The notes under the pieces were generated by a model, which searched no databases, was not told the DNA's origin, and was given only the letters and a program-made list of their open reading frames with translations. Position numbers and translations under genes: made by a program. A stretch of DNA of 64,000 nt from Nostoc sp. FACHB-973 (lineage in GTDB: Bacteria; Cyanobacteriota; Cyanobacteriia; Cyanobacteriales; Nostocaceae): assembly GCF_014698115.1 (NCBI RefSeq), contig NZ_JACJSJ010000004.1, positions 1-64,000 of the forward strand, written 5' to 3'. This document shows, one piece after another, positions 19,334 to 27,504 of this stretch (position 1 is its first letter; each line of letters begins with the position of its first letter).

Positions 19334-19602
19334 ATGCATCGGCGTATTAATATCACCTTGCCAGATGAGACAATTGAACTAATCGATCGAGTCATTGAAA
19401 AAGGCGATTCTCCAGAGGAGAGGCTACGCCAACGCAGTCGATTCATCAACGAAGCTGTGCAATATTATATTGCTCAAAAAAGCTTAGCAATCTTAGAGAA
19501 CAGTTAAAAAACGCAGCCATTCAACGCGCAGAACGTGATTTGGGTTTAGTACAAGAATGGTTTGACTTGGAAGAAGAATTGTGGCACAGAAACGAAAAGT
19601 AA
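19334..19602 (+). pseudogene. RHH antitoxin (mazE-like) with SDR insertion and frameshift
   Basis: ATG 19334 opens a ribbon-helix-helix protein (MHRRINITLPDETIELIDRV, then SRFINEAVQYYIAQKS) that ends prematurely at TAA 19505-19507. Reading shifts by one base after AAAAGC: the other frame continues SNLREQLKNAAIQRAERD and LGLVQEWFDLEEELWHRN to TAA 19600-19602, which is what antitoxins of this kind have as toxin-binding tail. In addition, 27 nt (19409-19435, encoding SPEERLRQR) look like a small dispersed repeat (GAGAGGCTACGCCAACGC) inserted in frame between KGD and SRF. The antitoxin is therefore doubly altered. Confidence 0.75.
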
Positions 19603-19720
19603 ATTATCCCAAACGTGGTGAAGTATAGTTAGTCAATTTCGCTCTAACTATTAGTACAGAGATTAAAAAAACACGCCCAGCTTTAATCTTACAAAAGAAT
19701 ATACTAGTCCAAACCGCTAC
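19581..19720 (+). pseudogene. mazF-like toxin remnant
   Basis: GTG 19581 lies inside the antitoxin tail in another frame, as in many overlapping TA operons. The translation AQKRKVNYPKRGEV, a TAG stop (19626-19628), then LVNFALTISTEIKKTRPALI matches the start of MazF/PemK toxins (family pattern: RGEV-LVNF-P-G-E-KK-RPALI). After ILQKN the similarity ends and the rest of the toxin is missing. It is thus nonsense-interrupted and truncated at the 3' end. Confidence 0.7.
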
Positions 19721-19860
19721 TTTTCTCTTCGATTTCAAAAGTTTGTGGGGGAATTGACTTTTTTAGTTGATTACTTTGTTCTGCTGTCACATACTCGATT
19801 GCGAGATTGATGGTATTTTATTTTTGCACAAACTCCTTTATCTCAATCCCAATACAAGCT

Positions 19861-20499
19861 ATGACACTGAATTTATATTTACTGCGACATGGAGAAACTA
19901 CTTTTAGTCAAAGTGGTAATTTCTGCGGTAAAACTGATGCGGAGTTGACAAGAGAAGGGATGCGGATGGCAGAGAGTTTTGCCGATGTTTATCAAAAATT
20001 GAAGTGGGAGGGTGTTTATGTTAGCCCGATGAAGCGCACAATTGCAACTGCCAAGCCATTTTGTGATGCTATCGGCATGGATATGCAGTTGCGTGACGGA
20101 CTTAGAGAAGGTAGTTATGGCGAATGGGAAACTAAGAGTAAATCGTTTGCCCAAGAGAATTACGCAGAAAATTATTTAAAATGGTTGACAGAACCTGCTT
20201 GGAATGCACCACTAGGTGGAGAAACTGCGGTAGATATTGCTAACCGTTCTATGCCTGTGATTGCTGAAATTCAAGAAAAACATCCCCAAGGTAATGTTTT
20301 AGTAGTTTCCCATAAAGCCACAATTCGGATTATGCTTTGCAGTTTACTGGGGATCGATTTGGGACGCTATCGCTATCGGGTGAATATTTTGGTCGCGTCG
20401 GTAAGTATGGTTAAATTTGATGTTAATGGCCCTTTGTTAGAAATATTAGGCGATCGCCATCATATACCCGATGATATTCGCTCTCGTCCGGGAACATAA
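19861..20499 (+). CDS. Histidine phosphatase family protein (phosphoglycerate-mutase-like), 212 aa
   Basis: ATG 19861 gives MTLNLYLLRHGETTFSQSG with the catalytic LRHGE motif (H10). An upstream in-frame TTG at 19807 would add a poorly conserved stretch and is rejected. The second catalytic region is VVSHKATIRIMLCSLLG. The family uses a phosphohistidine intermediate and includes cofactor-dependent phosphoglycerate mutases, alpha-ribazole phosphatase (CobC) and broad phosphatases. The exact substrate cannot be decided from this sequence, and no cobalamin gene is adjacent. Confidence 0.88.
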   Translation: MTLNLYLLRHGETTFSQSGNFCGKTDAELTREGMRMAESFADVYQKLKWEGVYVSPMKRTIATAKPFCDAIGMDMQLRDGLREGSYGEWETKSKSFAQENYAENYLKWLTEPAWNAPLGGETAVDIANRSMPVIAEIQEKHPQGNVLVVSHKATIRIMLCSLLGIDLGRYRYRVNILVASVSMVKFDVNGPLLEILGDRHHIPDDIRSRPGT

Positions 20500-20539
20500 T
20501 AGTCCCTAATAGTACAGCACGGCGGAAATAAACAGACGG

Positions 20540-20691
20540 CTACCGTGTATACACAACTCGAATTACCCCCCTTAATCCCCCCTTATAAAGGGGGGAAACA
20601 GGAAAATCTAGTTCCCTCCCCTTTATAAGGGGAGGGTTAGGGTGGGGTAAAATCCAGGTTTTTAAGCGCTTCAAACTTGTGTACACCGTAG
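20540..20691. mobile_element. MITE, 152 bp, termini CTACCGTGTATACACAA
   Basis: The ends CTACCGTGTATACACAA and TTGTGTACACCGTAG are inverted repeats. The interior has paired CCCCCCTTAATCCCCCC-like and CCCTCCCCTTATAAGGGG hairpins. Related ends occur at 58236-58498. The remaining spacer up to 20957 has a CCCCTGCCT tandem repeat (about 20812-20840) and no gene. Confidence 0.65.
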
Positions 20692-20957
20692 CCGCAAGCG
20701 AGCAGGGGAGCGTTTGCTCCCAAGCATTTGCTCTTTGGGGGACTGTATTGCAACGAAGTGATAACCGCTACATAATACCATTTCACCAAATTACCGATAC
20801 AAATTACTTCCCCTGCCTCCCCTGCCTCCCCTGCCTGCCATCTGTATCAGTCTTAAAGTGAAACGGTATAACCCCTTTCTCTTCTGTTGGGACGATGAAG
20901 TAAAATATTTATCATGCCATCATCAGCTATGAAGTAAAACGTCAGGCGAGGTTTTTC

Positions 20958-21632
20958 ATGGCATTAGAAGGGGTGATTTTAGATATTGATGGAACACTGG
21001 TTTTAAGTAATGATGCTCATGCAAATTCCTGGGTAGAGGCATTTGCATCTTATGACTTAGATGTGCCATTTAAAACAGTCAGGCCACTCATGGGCATGGG
21101 TGGAGACCAACTGATTCCCAAAGTAGTGCCAGAATTAAATAGTGAAGAAGGAACTGGCAAAGCGATCGCTAAACTACGCAAAGAACTATTATTTGATAAA
21201 TATATACCGCAAATTACTGCTGCCAATGGGAGCAGGGAGTTAATATTAAAGATGCAAAAATCAGGATTGCATCTGGTTGTTGCAAGTTCAGCGAGTTCTG
21301 AAGAACTTGAGATCATGCTCAAAATTGCCCAAGTAGATGATTTGCTCTCGGAAGTCACTACATCCGATGATGCCGAAGCATCTAAACCTGCTCCTGACAT
21401 TGTACAAGCCGCTTTGAAAAAAGGGCAAATGACACCTGATAAAGTAGTGATGCTAGGAGATTCTCCCTACGATATTGAGTCCGCCGGCAAAGCTGGGGTA
21501 GGTGTGATTGCTTTGCGCTGCGGTGGCTTTAGCGATGAACAACTGTCCCAAGCCCTGGCAATTTATGATGACCCAGAAGATTTGCTACAGCACTATGATT
21601 CTTCTATTCTGGGCGCAAATTTAGAATTATGA
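20958..21632 (+). CDS. HAD-superfamily hydrolase (subfamily IA), 224 aa
   Basis: The four HAD motifs are present: I, LDIDGTLVLS (nucleophile D9, acid/base D11); II, VVASSASSEEL; III, the lysine of ASKPAPD; IV, MLGDSPYDIESA. The helical cap between motifs I and II makes it subfamily IA, which includes phosphoglycolate phosphatase and beta-phosphoglucomutase-like enzymes. The substrate is not determinable here. It stands alone on the plus strand between repeat-rich spacers. Confidence 0.9.
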   Translation: MALEGVILDIDGTLVLSNDAHANSWVEAFASYDLDVPFKTVRPLMGMGGDQLIPKVVPELNSEEGTGKAIAKLRKELLFDKYIPQITAANGSRELILKMQKSGLHLVVASSASSEELEIMLKIAQVDDLLSEVTTSDDAEASKPAPDIVQAALKKGQMTPDKVVMLGDSPYDIESAGKAGVGVIALRCGGFSDEQLSQALAIYDDPEDLLQHYDSSILGANLEL

Positions 21633-21640
21633 ATTATACT

Positions 21641-21925
21641 AATTCGTAATTCGTAATTCGTAATTCGTAATTAATACACACTATAAAAAGCTTGATCCAG
21701 TTTGTTTCCAAAGTTTTAATCTACTACTCAAACAATACTAACTTTGACAATTGGGTATTATGAATTCAGTCTGAAAATATGCTCTAGGTCTAGCTACTAG
21801 ACCTAGATTGTGTACTTGATCGCACTCGTTTAAATTATTTTAGGCGATGCCTACGGCGGTAAACTACGCTTTTAGATAAAATCCGAATTTCTTAATTACG
21901 AATTACGAATTACGAATTACGAATT
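21641..21925. repeat. Inverted pair of heptamer arrays (AATTCGT / ACGAATT)
   Basis: AATTCGTAATTCGTAATTCG units lie at 21641-21673, and their reverse complement, ATTACGAATTACGAATTACG, at 21894-21925. Both flank a 220-bp segment that also contains a small dispersed repeat (21843-21869). The arms could pair into a long hairpin between the convergent HAD and P450 genes. Confidence 0.7.
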
Positions 21926-21930
21926 GGTAT

Positions 21931-23298
21931 TTACACACCCACAGCAGTTTTCACCTTTTGCCGCTGACCGGTTGCAATTAACCACTTCCCGCCAGAAGGG
22001 CCTAAAGTTATGCCACGACGCATCGGTTTAACTGGATAATTGTCAACTAATGCTAAATTCATTTGTGATAACACAGTTGCCAATACCAATTTCATTTCAA
22101 ACATCGCAAACGCCATACCAATACAGGTACGATTACCGCCACCAAAGGGTAAATATTCGTACTGAGAATACTGGCGTTCTAAAAATCTTTCTGGCTTAAA
22201 CTGCTTTGGTTCTGGATATAAGTCTTCGCGGTGATGCATTAAATATATAGAACCTGTGAGCAATGTCCCTGGTTGAAGTTCATAGCCCATAATTTCTATT
22301 GGTTTCTTGACTATGCGAGGGATAGTAAGCATGATGATTGGGTAAATACGGAGTGTCTCTTGGCATACCGCAGTTAGATAAGGTAAGCGAGAAACTTCAT
22401 TCCAATCAGGATTTTCGTTAACATTATCTAACTCGGTTAGCAGCTTTTCTCGTACTTGTGGCAAATGATGAATCCAATAAATTGCCCATGTCAAGGCTGA
22501 AGCGGTGGTTTCATGACCGGCGACTAACAAAGTCATTAACTCATCGCGCAACTCAACATCAGTCATGGGTTCACCATTCACGTCACGCGCCGACATCATC
22601 AACGAAAGAATATCACTGCGAGAAGCATCTGGGTTATCTCTGCGTTCTTGAATCTCGCTGTAAAGGAGTTCGTCAATTTGCCGCATTTGAAGCAAAAATT
22701 TTCCCCAAGGACTCCAGTTACCCCAATCTACTTGCAGTGCGCGAATAAATGTGACGGAAGCACGCAAGGGGGAACCAGATAACTCCAGAACGGAACGCAA
22801 CAGTCCTGACAATTTTGTGAAACGTTCTCCTTTATTTAGACCAAATACAGCTTGGAGTATGACTTTGAGGGAGATTTCTTGCATGGAGTCACGGATAGAA
22901 AAAGGTTCGCCAATTTTCCAACTACTGATGACTTCATGAGTGATATCAGCAATAATTTGACCGTAAGCTTTCATGCGATCGCCATGAAAAGGCGGCGTCA
23001 ATAATCGCCGCTGGCGTTGGTGAGATGCACCAGATAGCAATATTAACGAGTTTTCACCCAACAAAGATTTTAAAAGTTGCGCTGAACCTTTAGCGTCCAA
23101 CTGCTCAAGTGGAGCTGTAAAAATCTGCCCAATTGCTTGGGGATTACTAAACAATACCATTGGGCTGTTACCAGTTAGCTGTAGCGAAAAACATTCGCCA
23201 TGCGCCTTTGCAGATGTTTCCATCAGTTTCAAAGGATTAAAAATCCACTGAAGCAACTGTATAAATTTTGGAGTTTGTGGACTCTCTGGCAGTTTCAT
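21931..23298 (-). CDS. Cytochrome P450, CYP110-like, 455 aa
   Basis: All P450 signatures are visible: I-helix LVAGHETTASALTWA, the ExxR in CQETLRIYP, PERF after YPEPKQF, and the heme-binding loop FGGGNRTCIGMAFA with the Cys ligand near residue 391. The N-terminal part (LPESPQTPKFIQLLQWIFNP) resembles the cyanobacterial CYP110 group, known for oxidising fatty acids or terpenes (family knowledge). No redox partner or terpene synthase lies nearby, so the substrate is open. Start ATG 23298. Confidence 0.92.
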   Translation of the reverse strand: MKLPESPQTPKFIQLLQWIFNPLKLMETSAKAHGECFSLQLTGNSPMVLFSNPQAIGQIFTAPLEQLDAKGSAQLLKSLLGENSLILLSGASHQRQRRLLTPPFHGDRMKAYGQIIADITHEVISSWKIGEPFSIRDSMQEISLKVILQAVFGLNKGERFTKLSGLLRSVLELSGSPLRASVTFIRALQVDWGNWSPWGKFLLQMRQIDELLYSEIQERRDNPDASRSDILSLMMSARDVNGEPMTDVELRDELMTLLVAGHETTASALTWAIYWIHHLPQVREKLLTELDNVNENPDWNEVSRLPYLTAVCQETLRIYPIIMLTIPRIVKKPIEIMGYELQPGTLLTGSIYLMHHREDLYPEPKQFKPERFLERQYSQYEYLPFGGGNRTCIGMAFAMFEMKLVLATVLSQMNLALVDNYPVKPMRRGITLGPSGGKWLIATGQRQKVKTAVGV

Positions 23299-23373
23299 AA
23301 AAATACTCCGATTAGTTCTATTTACACTAACTTAGCAGAAGCAAAATTAAGATGTTCTTTTTGAAGAAGAATT

Positions 23374-23447
23374 CAGTGAGGTACAAATAATCGTAGGGGC
23401 ACAACATGTTGTGCCCCTACCCGTGTACTTCATTTATCTGAAATACT
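23374..23447. mobile_element. Partial palindromic MITE (GGGGCACAACATGTTGTGCCCC core)
   Basis: The perfect palindrome at about 23394-23421 is flanked by GAGGTACAAATAATC and GTGTACTTCATTTATCTGAA. These arms match the copies at 6348 and 57032 in inverted orientation, but the outer ends are missing. It lies between two minus-strand genes and may act as a transcript-end hairpin. Confidence 0.6.
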
Positions 23448-23451
23448 AAAA

Positions 23452-24120
23452 TTATTCAGTAAGCAAGCTAGGAGAAGTTAACACAAACACATCCCTACTT
23501 CCTTGAGCAGCAATCTCTGGTTTGATGGGAGTAGTGAAGTGGAAAAAATCATGATCGTTGACTAATAAAAGTTCTCCAGAATTTAGAATTTTACTAAATA
23601 CAGGCTTTTCTTTTTTGGCAGCATATAAGTGTGTTTCTCCGCCTTGAATATTATCTCTATCTACTGAGAAAATCCCAATAAAATCAGTACCATCTTGATG
23701 GATACCTTCAGGTGCAGGATTACCTAAATTATCTGGCGAACAAATAGTTCTGATTTGATGAACTCCGATTTCTGCTTCCGGATGAAGTTTACAAGAATCA
23801 CTAAATGCTAAGACAAGATTTCTAAAAATATCAAGCTCTATGAGAGCATCATCTAATTCTGCAAACTCTCTTTTGATGTCGCCTAATAATGGATTATACT
23901 CTTTACTTTGGAAGAGGTAGCCATGAGGTAATTTAATTAACTGATCCTCAGCAACTATAAACCGAGATAATCTTCTCGAACGATAGTTGCCTTTGATGTA
24001 AGGATCAATAGGCATATTACTAAAAAATGGCTTGAAACCTTCTACATTAATTGAATTAACTTTTCTTAAAGTAAACAGAAAAGCGTATTCTAATTCCGTT
24101 GCTGTCCACACTTTTTGCAT
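23452..24120 (-). CDS. 2OG-Fe(II) dioxygenase family protein (PF10014 type), 222 aa
   Basis: The sequence carries a metal triad consistent with 2-oxoglutarate/Fe(II) oxygenases: HQDGTD (H141, D143) and a distal His in NDHDFFHFTTP (H194, possibly H190), followed by basic residues for 2-oxoglutarate. Overall layout and the GIHQDG and GGETHLY segments match the family that includes bacterial free amino-acid hydroxylases such as isoleucine 4-hydroxylase. It is a soluble, single-domain enzyme. Substrate unknown; amino acid hydroxylation is an inference from the family. Confidence 0.8.
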   Translation of the reverse strand: MQKVWTATELEYAFLFTLRKVNSINVEGFKPFFSNMPIDPYIKGNYRSRRLSRFIVAEDQLIKLPHGYLFQSKEYNPLLGDIKREFAELDDALIELDIFRNLVLAFSDSCKLHPEAEIGVHQIRTICSPDNLGNPAPEGIHQDGTDFIGIFSVDRDNIQGGETHLYAAKKEKPVFSKILNSGELLLVNDHDFFHFTTPIKPEIAAQGSRDVFVLTSPSLLTE

Positions 24121-24274
24121 AGGATTTACCTCCTTGCACGTTGAATTTCTCCCGGATTTTTCTTTATGGGAGCGTTATGACACTTAGTATATGCTACTTT
24201 TTATTAATATGTTGTCAATTTGACTACAAAAGTTGACAATCCATGATATATAAAGCCAAATTTCATCATCGGGT

Positions 24275-24303
24275 GTAGAGACGTTGCAATGCAACGTCTC
24301 TAC
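24275..24303. repeat. Perfect palindrome in the spacer upstream of sfsA
   Basis: GTAGAGACGTTGCAATGCAA continues symmetrically to CGTCTCTAC, a 29-bp dyad of a kind common in Nostocales spacers. The rest of the 24121-24426 gap is AT-rich with a CTAAAATC heptamer array (about 24380-24412) and no gene. Confidence 0.6.
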
Positions 24304-24426
24304 ATCTGTTTGAATAGGGAAAAATTGTGGAGTGTGGGGTATAATATCTGATTCGCCAACAGTTGTTATGAACTGAAATAATCTAAAATCTAAAATCCAA
24401 AATCCAAAATTATAGAAGGTTTGATA

Positions 24427-25152
24427 ATGATTGATTGGCTTTATCGTTACCCACCTTTGTATCCGGGTATTCTGCTAAAACGTTACAAGCGGTTTTTTGT
24501 AGACGTTCAACTTACTTCTGGCGAGATAGTGACAGCACACTGTCCAAATACGGGGCCGATGACTGGAGTATCGACTCCCCTAAGTGCGGTACAGCTTTCT
24601 AAAAGTGATAACCCAAACCGCAAGTTGGCTTATACCTTAGAACTAATTCAGGTACATGACAACGAGCCGACTTGGGTAGGTGTGAATACTGTTTTGCCCA
24701 ATCGGGTGGTAAAGTTAGCTTTGGCAAAATATCTTTTCCCGGAATTGGGCGAATATAGCCAAATTAAGGGTGAAGTGGTTTATGGACTAGATAATAAAAG
24801 TCGAGTGGATTTTTTCTTGACAGGAAGTGGCGAGGAACGCCCAATTTATTTAGAAGTAAAAAATACAACTTTTTCTGACGGGAGATTAGCTTTATTTCCG
24901 GACACCGAAACTACCAGAGGACAAAAGCACTTGCGAGAATTAACGGCGCTGTTGCCTTTAACGCGTGCGGTGATGCTTTATTTTATCAATCGCAGTGATT
25001 GTACAGAATTTTCTCCTGGCGATCGCACTGACCCAGTATATGGTAAATTATTGCGGCAGGCGATCGCTCTTGGTTTAGAAGTGTTACCTTGCCGTTTTGA
25101 CATTTCCCCCGAAGGTATACGTTACTTGGGTTTGGCAAAACTGAAAATTTGA
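24427..25152 (+). CDS. sfsA: SfsA family protein, 241 aa
   Basis: ATG 24427 gives MIDWLYRYPPLYPGILLKRY. Hallmarks are AHCPNTGPM in the N-terminal OB-like domain and the nuclease-like core SRVDFFLTG, IYLEVKNTTF and FPDTETTRGQKHL. SfsA was named for sugar fermentation stimulation in E. coli; the family has DNA-binding and predicted nuclease features, and its precise role is unsettled. Length and motif order are normal. Confidence 0.93.
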   Translation: MIDWLYRYPPLYPGILLKRYKRFFVDVQLTSGEIVTAHCPNTGPMTGVSTPLSAVQLSKSDNPNRKLAYTLELIQVHDNEPTWVGVNTVLPNRVVKLALAKYLFPELGEYSQIKGEVVYGLDNKSRVDFFLTGSGEERPIYLEVKNTTFSDGRLALFPDTETTRGQKHLRELTALLPLTRAVMLYFINRSDCTEFSPGDRTDPVYGKLLRQAIALGLEVLPCRFDISPEGIRYLGLAKLKI

Positions 25153-25168
25153 TTCCCCTAGTTCAAAC

Positions 25169-25205
25169 AATAAATCCATCTAGGCACTATCTAGATGGAT
25201 TTATT
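25169..25205 (+). terminator. Strong hairpin after sfsA
   Basis: AATAAATCCATCTAG (25169-25183) pairs perfectly with CTAGATGGATTTATT (25191-25205) over 15 bp around a 7-nt loop, 17 nt after the sfsA stop. There is no long U-tract, so it may be a factor-independent terminator or an mRNA-end stabiliser. The remaining spacer to 25461 contains CTAAAATC/CCAAAATC heptamer repeats. Confidence 0.55.
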
Positions 25206-25461
25206 CGTAGCTGGCGTTTACTAAAAAACGTTCAAACAGTGATGGAGAAGGAACTTATTGATAGTCACCACCCCAAAAATAGCGTTTGCTATTTCCACCC
25301 TCCGAATTTTAGATTTTAAATTTTGGATTTTGGCTTATTCTTTCGGTTCGATTAAGCCCCTTGTGGGCGGAATAAATCTAAAATCCCCAAGCTGCAACCC
25401 AAGAGTCGATGCAGTAAATCTAAAATCTAAAATCCAAAATCTAAAATTGTTTGACGTTTGC

Positions 25462-25863
25462 TTATGCAGGAATCAAAACTGTATCAATGACATGGATAAC
25501 GCCGTTATCAGCAGCAACATCTGCGGTTGCAACTTTTGCATCATTTATCTTGACACCATTAGAAGCATCAATTTTTACATCTGAACCTTCAACTGTTTTA
25601 GCTGTCTTGAGTTTCGCCACATCAGCAGCTAGTACTTTACCTGAGACAACATGATAGGTCAAGATTTTCTTGAGCTTTGGAATATCTTTGAGTAACGCGT
25701 CTACTGTGCCTGCTGGAAGCTTATTAAACGCTGCATCAGTGGGTGCAAAGACGGTGAATGGGCCATCACCTTTTAGTGTATCTACCAGACCAGCCGCTTC
25801 GATTGCTGCAACTAGTGTCTTGAAAGAACCATTATTGGTAGCAGTGTCAATTATGTTGGCCAT
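25462..25863 (-). CDS. Fasciclin (FAS1) domain protein, 133 aa
   Basis: This is a single FAS1 domain from start to end: H1 box [17 protein letters not shown], central YH motif [10 protein letters not shown], and H2 box [16 protein letters not shown]1 domains mediate cell adhesion or matrix contacts, and bacterial ones are usually exported. Here no signal peptide precedes [17 protein letters not shown], so the protein is cytoplasmic or leaves by another route. It stands alone. Confidence 0.92.
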   Translation of the reverse strand: MANIIDTATNNGSFKTLVAAIEAAGLVDTLKGDGPFTVFAPTDAAFNKLPAGTVDALLKDIPKLKKILTYHVVSGKVLAADVAKLKTAKTVEGSDVKIDASNGVKINDAKVATADVAADNGVIHVIDTVLIPA

Positions 25864-26108
25864 GTGTTTTACCTAGTTCTGTGTAACCTGTTACAAATCT
25901 AAACTCTTTTATCATAAAATATATCTATCATTAGACGTATCTCGAATCAATTTTTTTATTGATAAGATCAAAGTTTATACATATTTTTATACAAAGAGAG
26001 AATTATATATAATCTGGGCGGATGCTTTACAAGCATTGCAGGATGCATAGTTTACCAACCCAGGTATTGCTGCTTTTTTATACAGCGGTAGGAGCGATCG
26101 CTTCTATT

Positions 26109-26219
26109 AGGACTCATATTTGATTATTGAAATATACGTAGGGTGGAATGGCACTTAACTTAAGCGGTATTCCACCCTACATACTACTTAGATTTTTTCA
26201 GAAATCAAATCATAGTCCT
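26109..26219. mobile_element. MITE, 111 bp, termini AGGACT...AGTCCT
   Basis: AGGACTCATATTTGATTATT at the left and its imperfect complement ending AATCATAGTCCT at the right enclose the inner palindromic arms GTAGGGTGGAAT and ATTCCACCCTAC. It lies just downstream of the nucleotidyltransferase gene of the RiPP-like cluster. The rest of the 25864-26265 spacer holds no gene. Confidence 0.7.
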
Positions 26220-26265
26220 ATATGGTTCTCGTATTTCAATATTTAGATGCGTTTGCTCTGGTAGT

Positions 26266-27501
26266 TTACCTATATGTACTATTAGTTATGTATCTACTTA
26301 CCAATCGTATTGGTCGGATTAAGTAGTATAGGAAATAAAGACCAGATGGCAATGGGAAAACTTCTCGGTCTTCTTGATTTGAATCAGTTATTACCAACCT
26401 GGTTGTAAAACTCAAAAATTGCCACACTAGATAAACACGAACTGGCATTCTACTAAGTGGGCCTTTGATCATCAAGTGGTGAAAAAAAAGTTTAATAAAC
26501 AGTGGAGTTTTAACTTCCGTGAAAAGCTGTTTCTGCATCCGCACAGCATAAATTAAAATTGTCGGATCGATTTGGATCTGTTGTTGAATAGCCTGCTTTA
26601 CTTGATCTGGTAAAGGGGTATTCAGGACAGTGTTAACTATTAACAGACTAATAAAGAATGGTCTTTCAAGTTCTAGACTGTTTACTTGCTGCAATAATTG
26701 TTCCCAATCTAATGGTTTTTGAATACGCAATAATTCAGCTAAATCGCAAATCTGAGCCAAAGATTCTCTACCTTCATTAACTCCTCTGGCAACTTGTACA
26801 GCCAGGATGATCAACAAATCATTAGAAGACAAGTCAAGGATAGATTCGCCTTTGAGTGTTAAAGACCTGCTTCGTTGCCACAAAGTTTCAAAATCAGGAA
26901 GTTTAAAAGGGAAGTAAGATAAGGGAGTCAATTCACAGTGAAGATCCACCACTATTTCTGGTTTCTGGCTATGGACAAAAGTTTGTTGCCAACCATAGTA
27001 GTCAGCTTCTAGTTGATATTTATGAACAATCAATAATTCTTGAGCTTTGACTATATCCTGTTGTCTCACCAGAATATCTAGGTCGCTAAATTGTCTCATG
27101 GCTAAGTTGCCATAAATAGAAATAGCTAAAACAAGGCCTTTAAAAGGAATTGCCCGAATTTTGTGAGCTTCAAAAAGCTTAAGAATGTTAAGCAATTCGT
27201 GGCTCAAAAATAAGTTGCGGCTAGCATTAGTGTGGTAATGATTCTGAAGCTGAGTTAAAACTGTTTTGGGAATAGCTTCTTTCCCAGTAGTCTTGAGACT
27301 CTGGTACAGGAGTGGTATCGTCCCATGATATGCTGCTATTTCCATGAGATATGTCCAGTCTATCTGTTGCTGGAGTATGGTATTAATTCGCTCTGCTGTT
27401 TTGGGGTCTATATGAGTTCGGGTACAACACAGAAGTAGCTCAATTTCTGGACGTTTAATCTTTGTTGGCAATTGAGTAATAGGCTTGTTTAAGGTAATCA
27501 T
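26266..27501 (-). CDS. Nucleotidyltransferase family protein (NTP_transf_5-like), last gene of the RiPP-like cluster
   Basis: The 411-residue protein has IPFKGLVLAISIYGN followed by LAMRQFSDLDILV, with the DxD (D140, D142) of the nucleotidyltransferase fold. This family is often found in lasso-peptide loci; in at least one Bacillus lasso cluster such a gene is linked to tailoring of a phosphorylated peptide. The start ATG 27501 lies 3 bp after the stop of the ABC transporter gene, so the two are co-transcribed. A plausible role is transfer of a nucleotidyl or sugar group to the peptide or a carrier, but this is inference. Confidence 0.8.
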   Translation of the reverse strand: MITLNKPITQLPTKIKRPEIELLLCCTRTHIDPKTAERINTILQQQIDWTYLMEIAAYHGTIPLLYQSLKTTGKEAIPKTVLTQLQNHYHTNASRNLFLSHELLNILKLFEAHKIRAIPFKGLVLAISIYGNLAMRQFSDLDILVRQQDIVKAQELLIVHKYQLEADYYGWQQTFVHSQKPEIVVDLHCELTPLSYFPFKLPDFETLWQRSRSLTLKGESILDLSSNDLLIILAVQVARGVNEGRESLAQICDLAELLRIQKPLDWEQLLQQVNSLELERPFFISLLIVNTVLNTPLPDQVKQAIQQQIQIDPTILIYAVRMQKQLFTEVKTPLFIKLFFHHLMIKGPLSRMPVRVYLVWQFLSFTTRLVITDSNQEDREVFPLPSGLYFLYYLIRPIRLVSRYITNSTYR

Positions 27502-27504
27502 AAA

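Noticed and set aside
24380-24412. Array of CTAAAATC/CCAAAATC units as a possible iteron or regulator site.
   Set aside because: The same array recurs in unrelated spacers (25300-25445) and looks like a general heptamer repeat.
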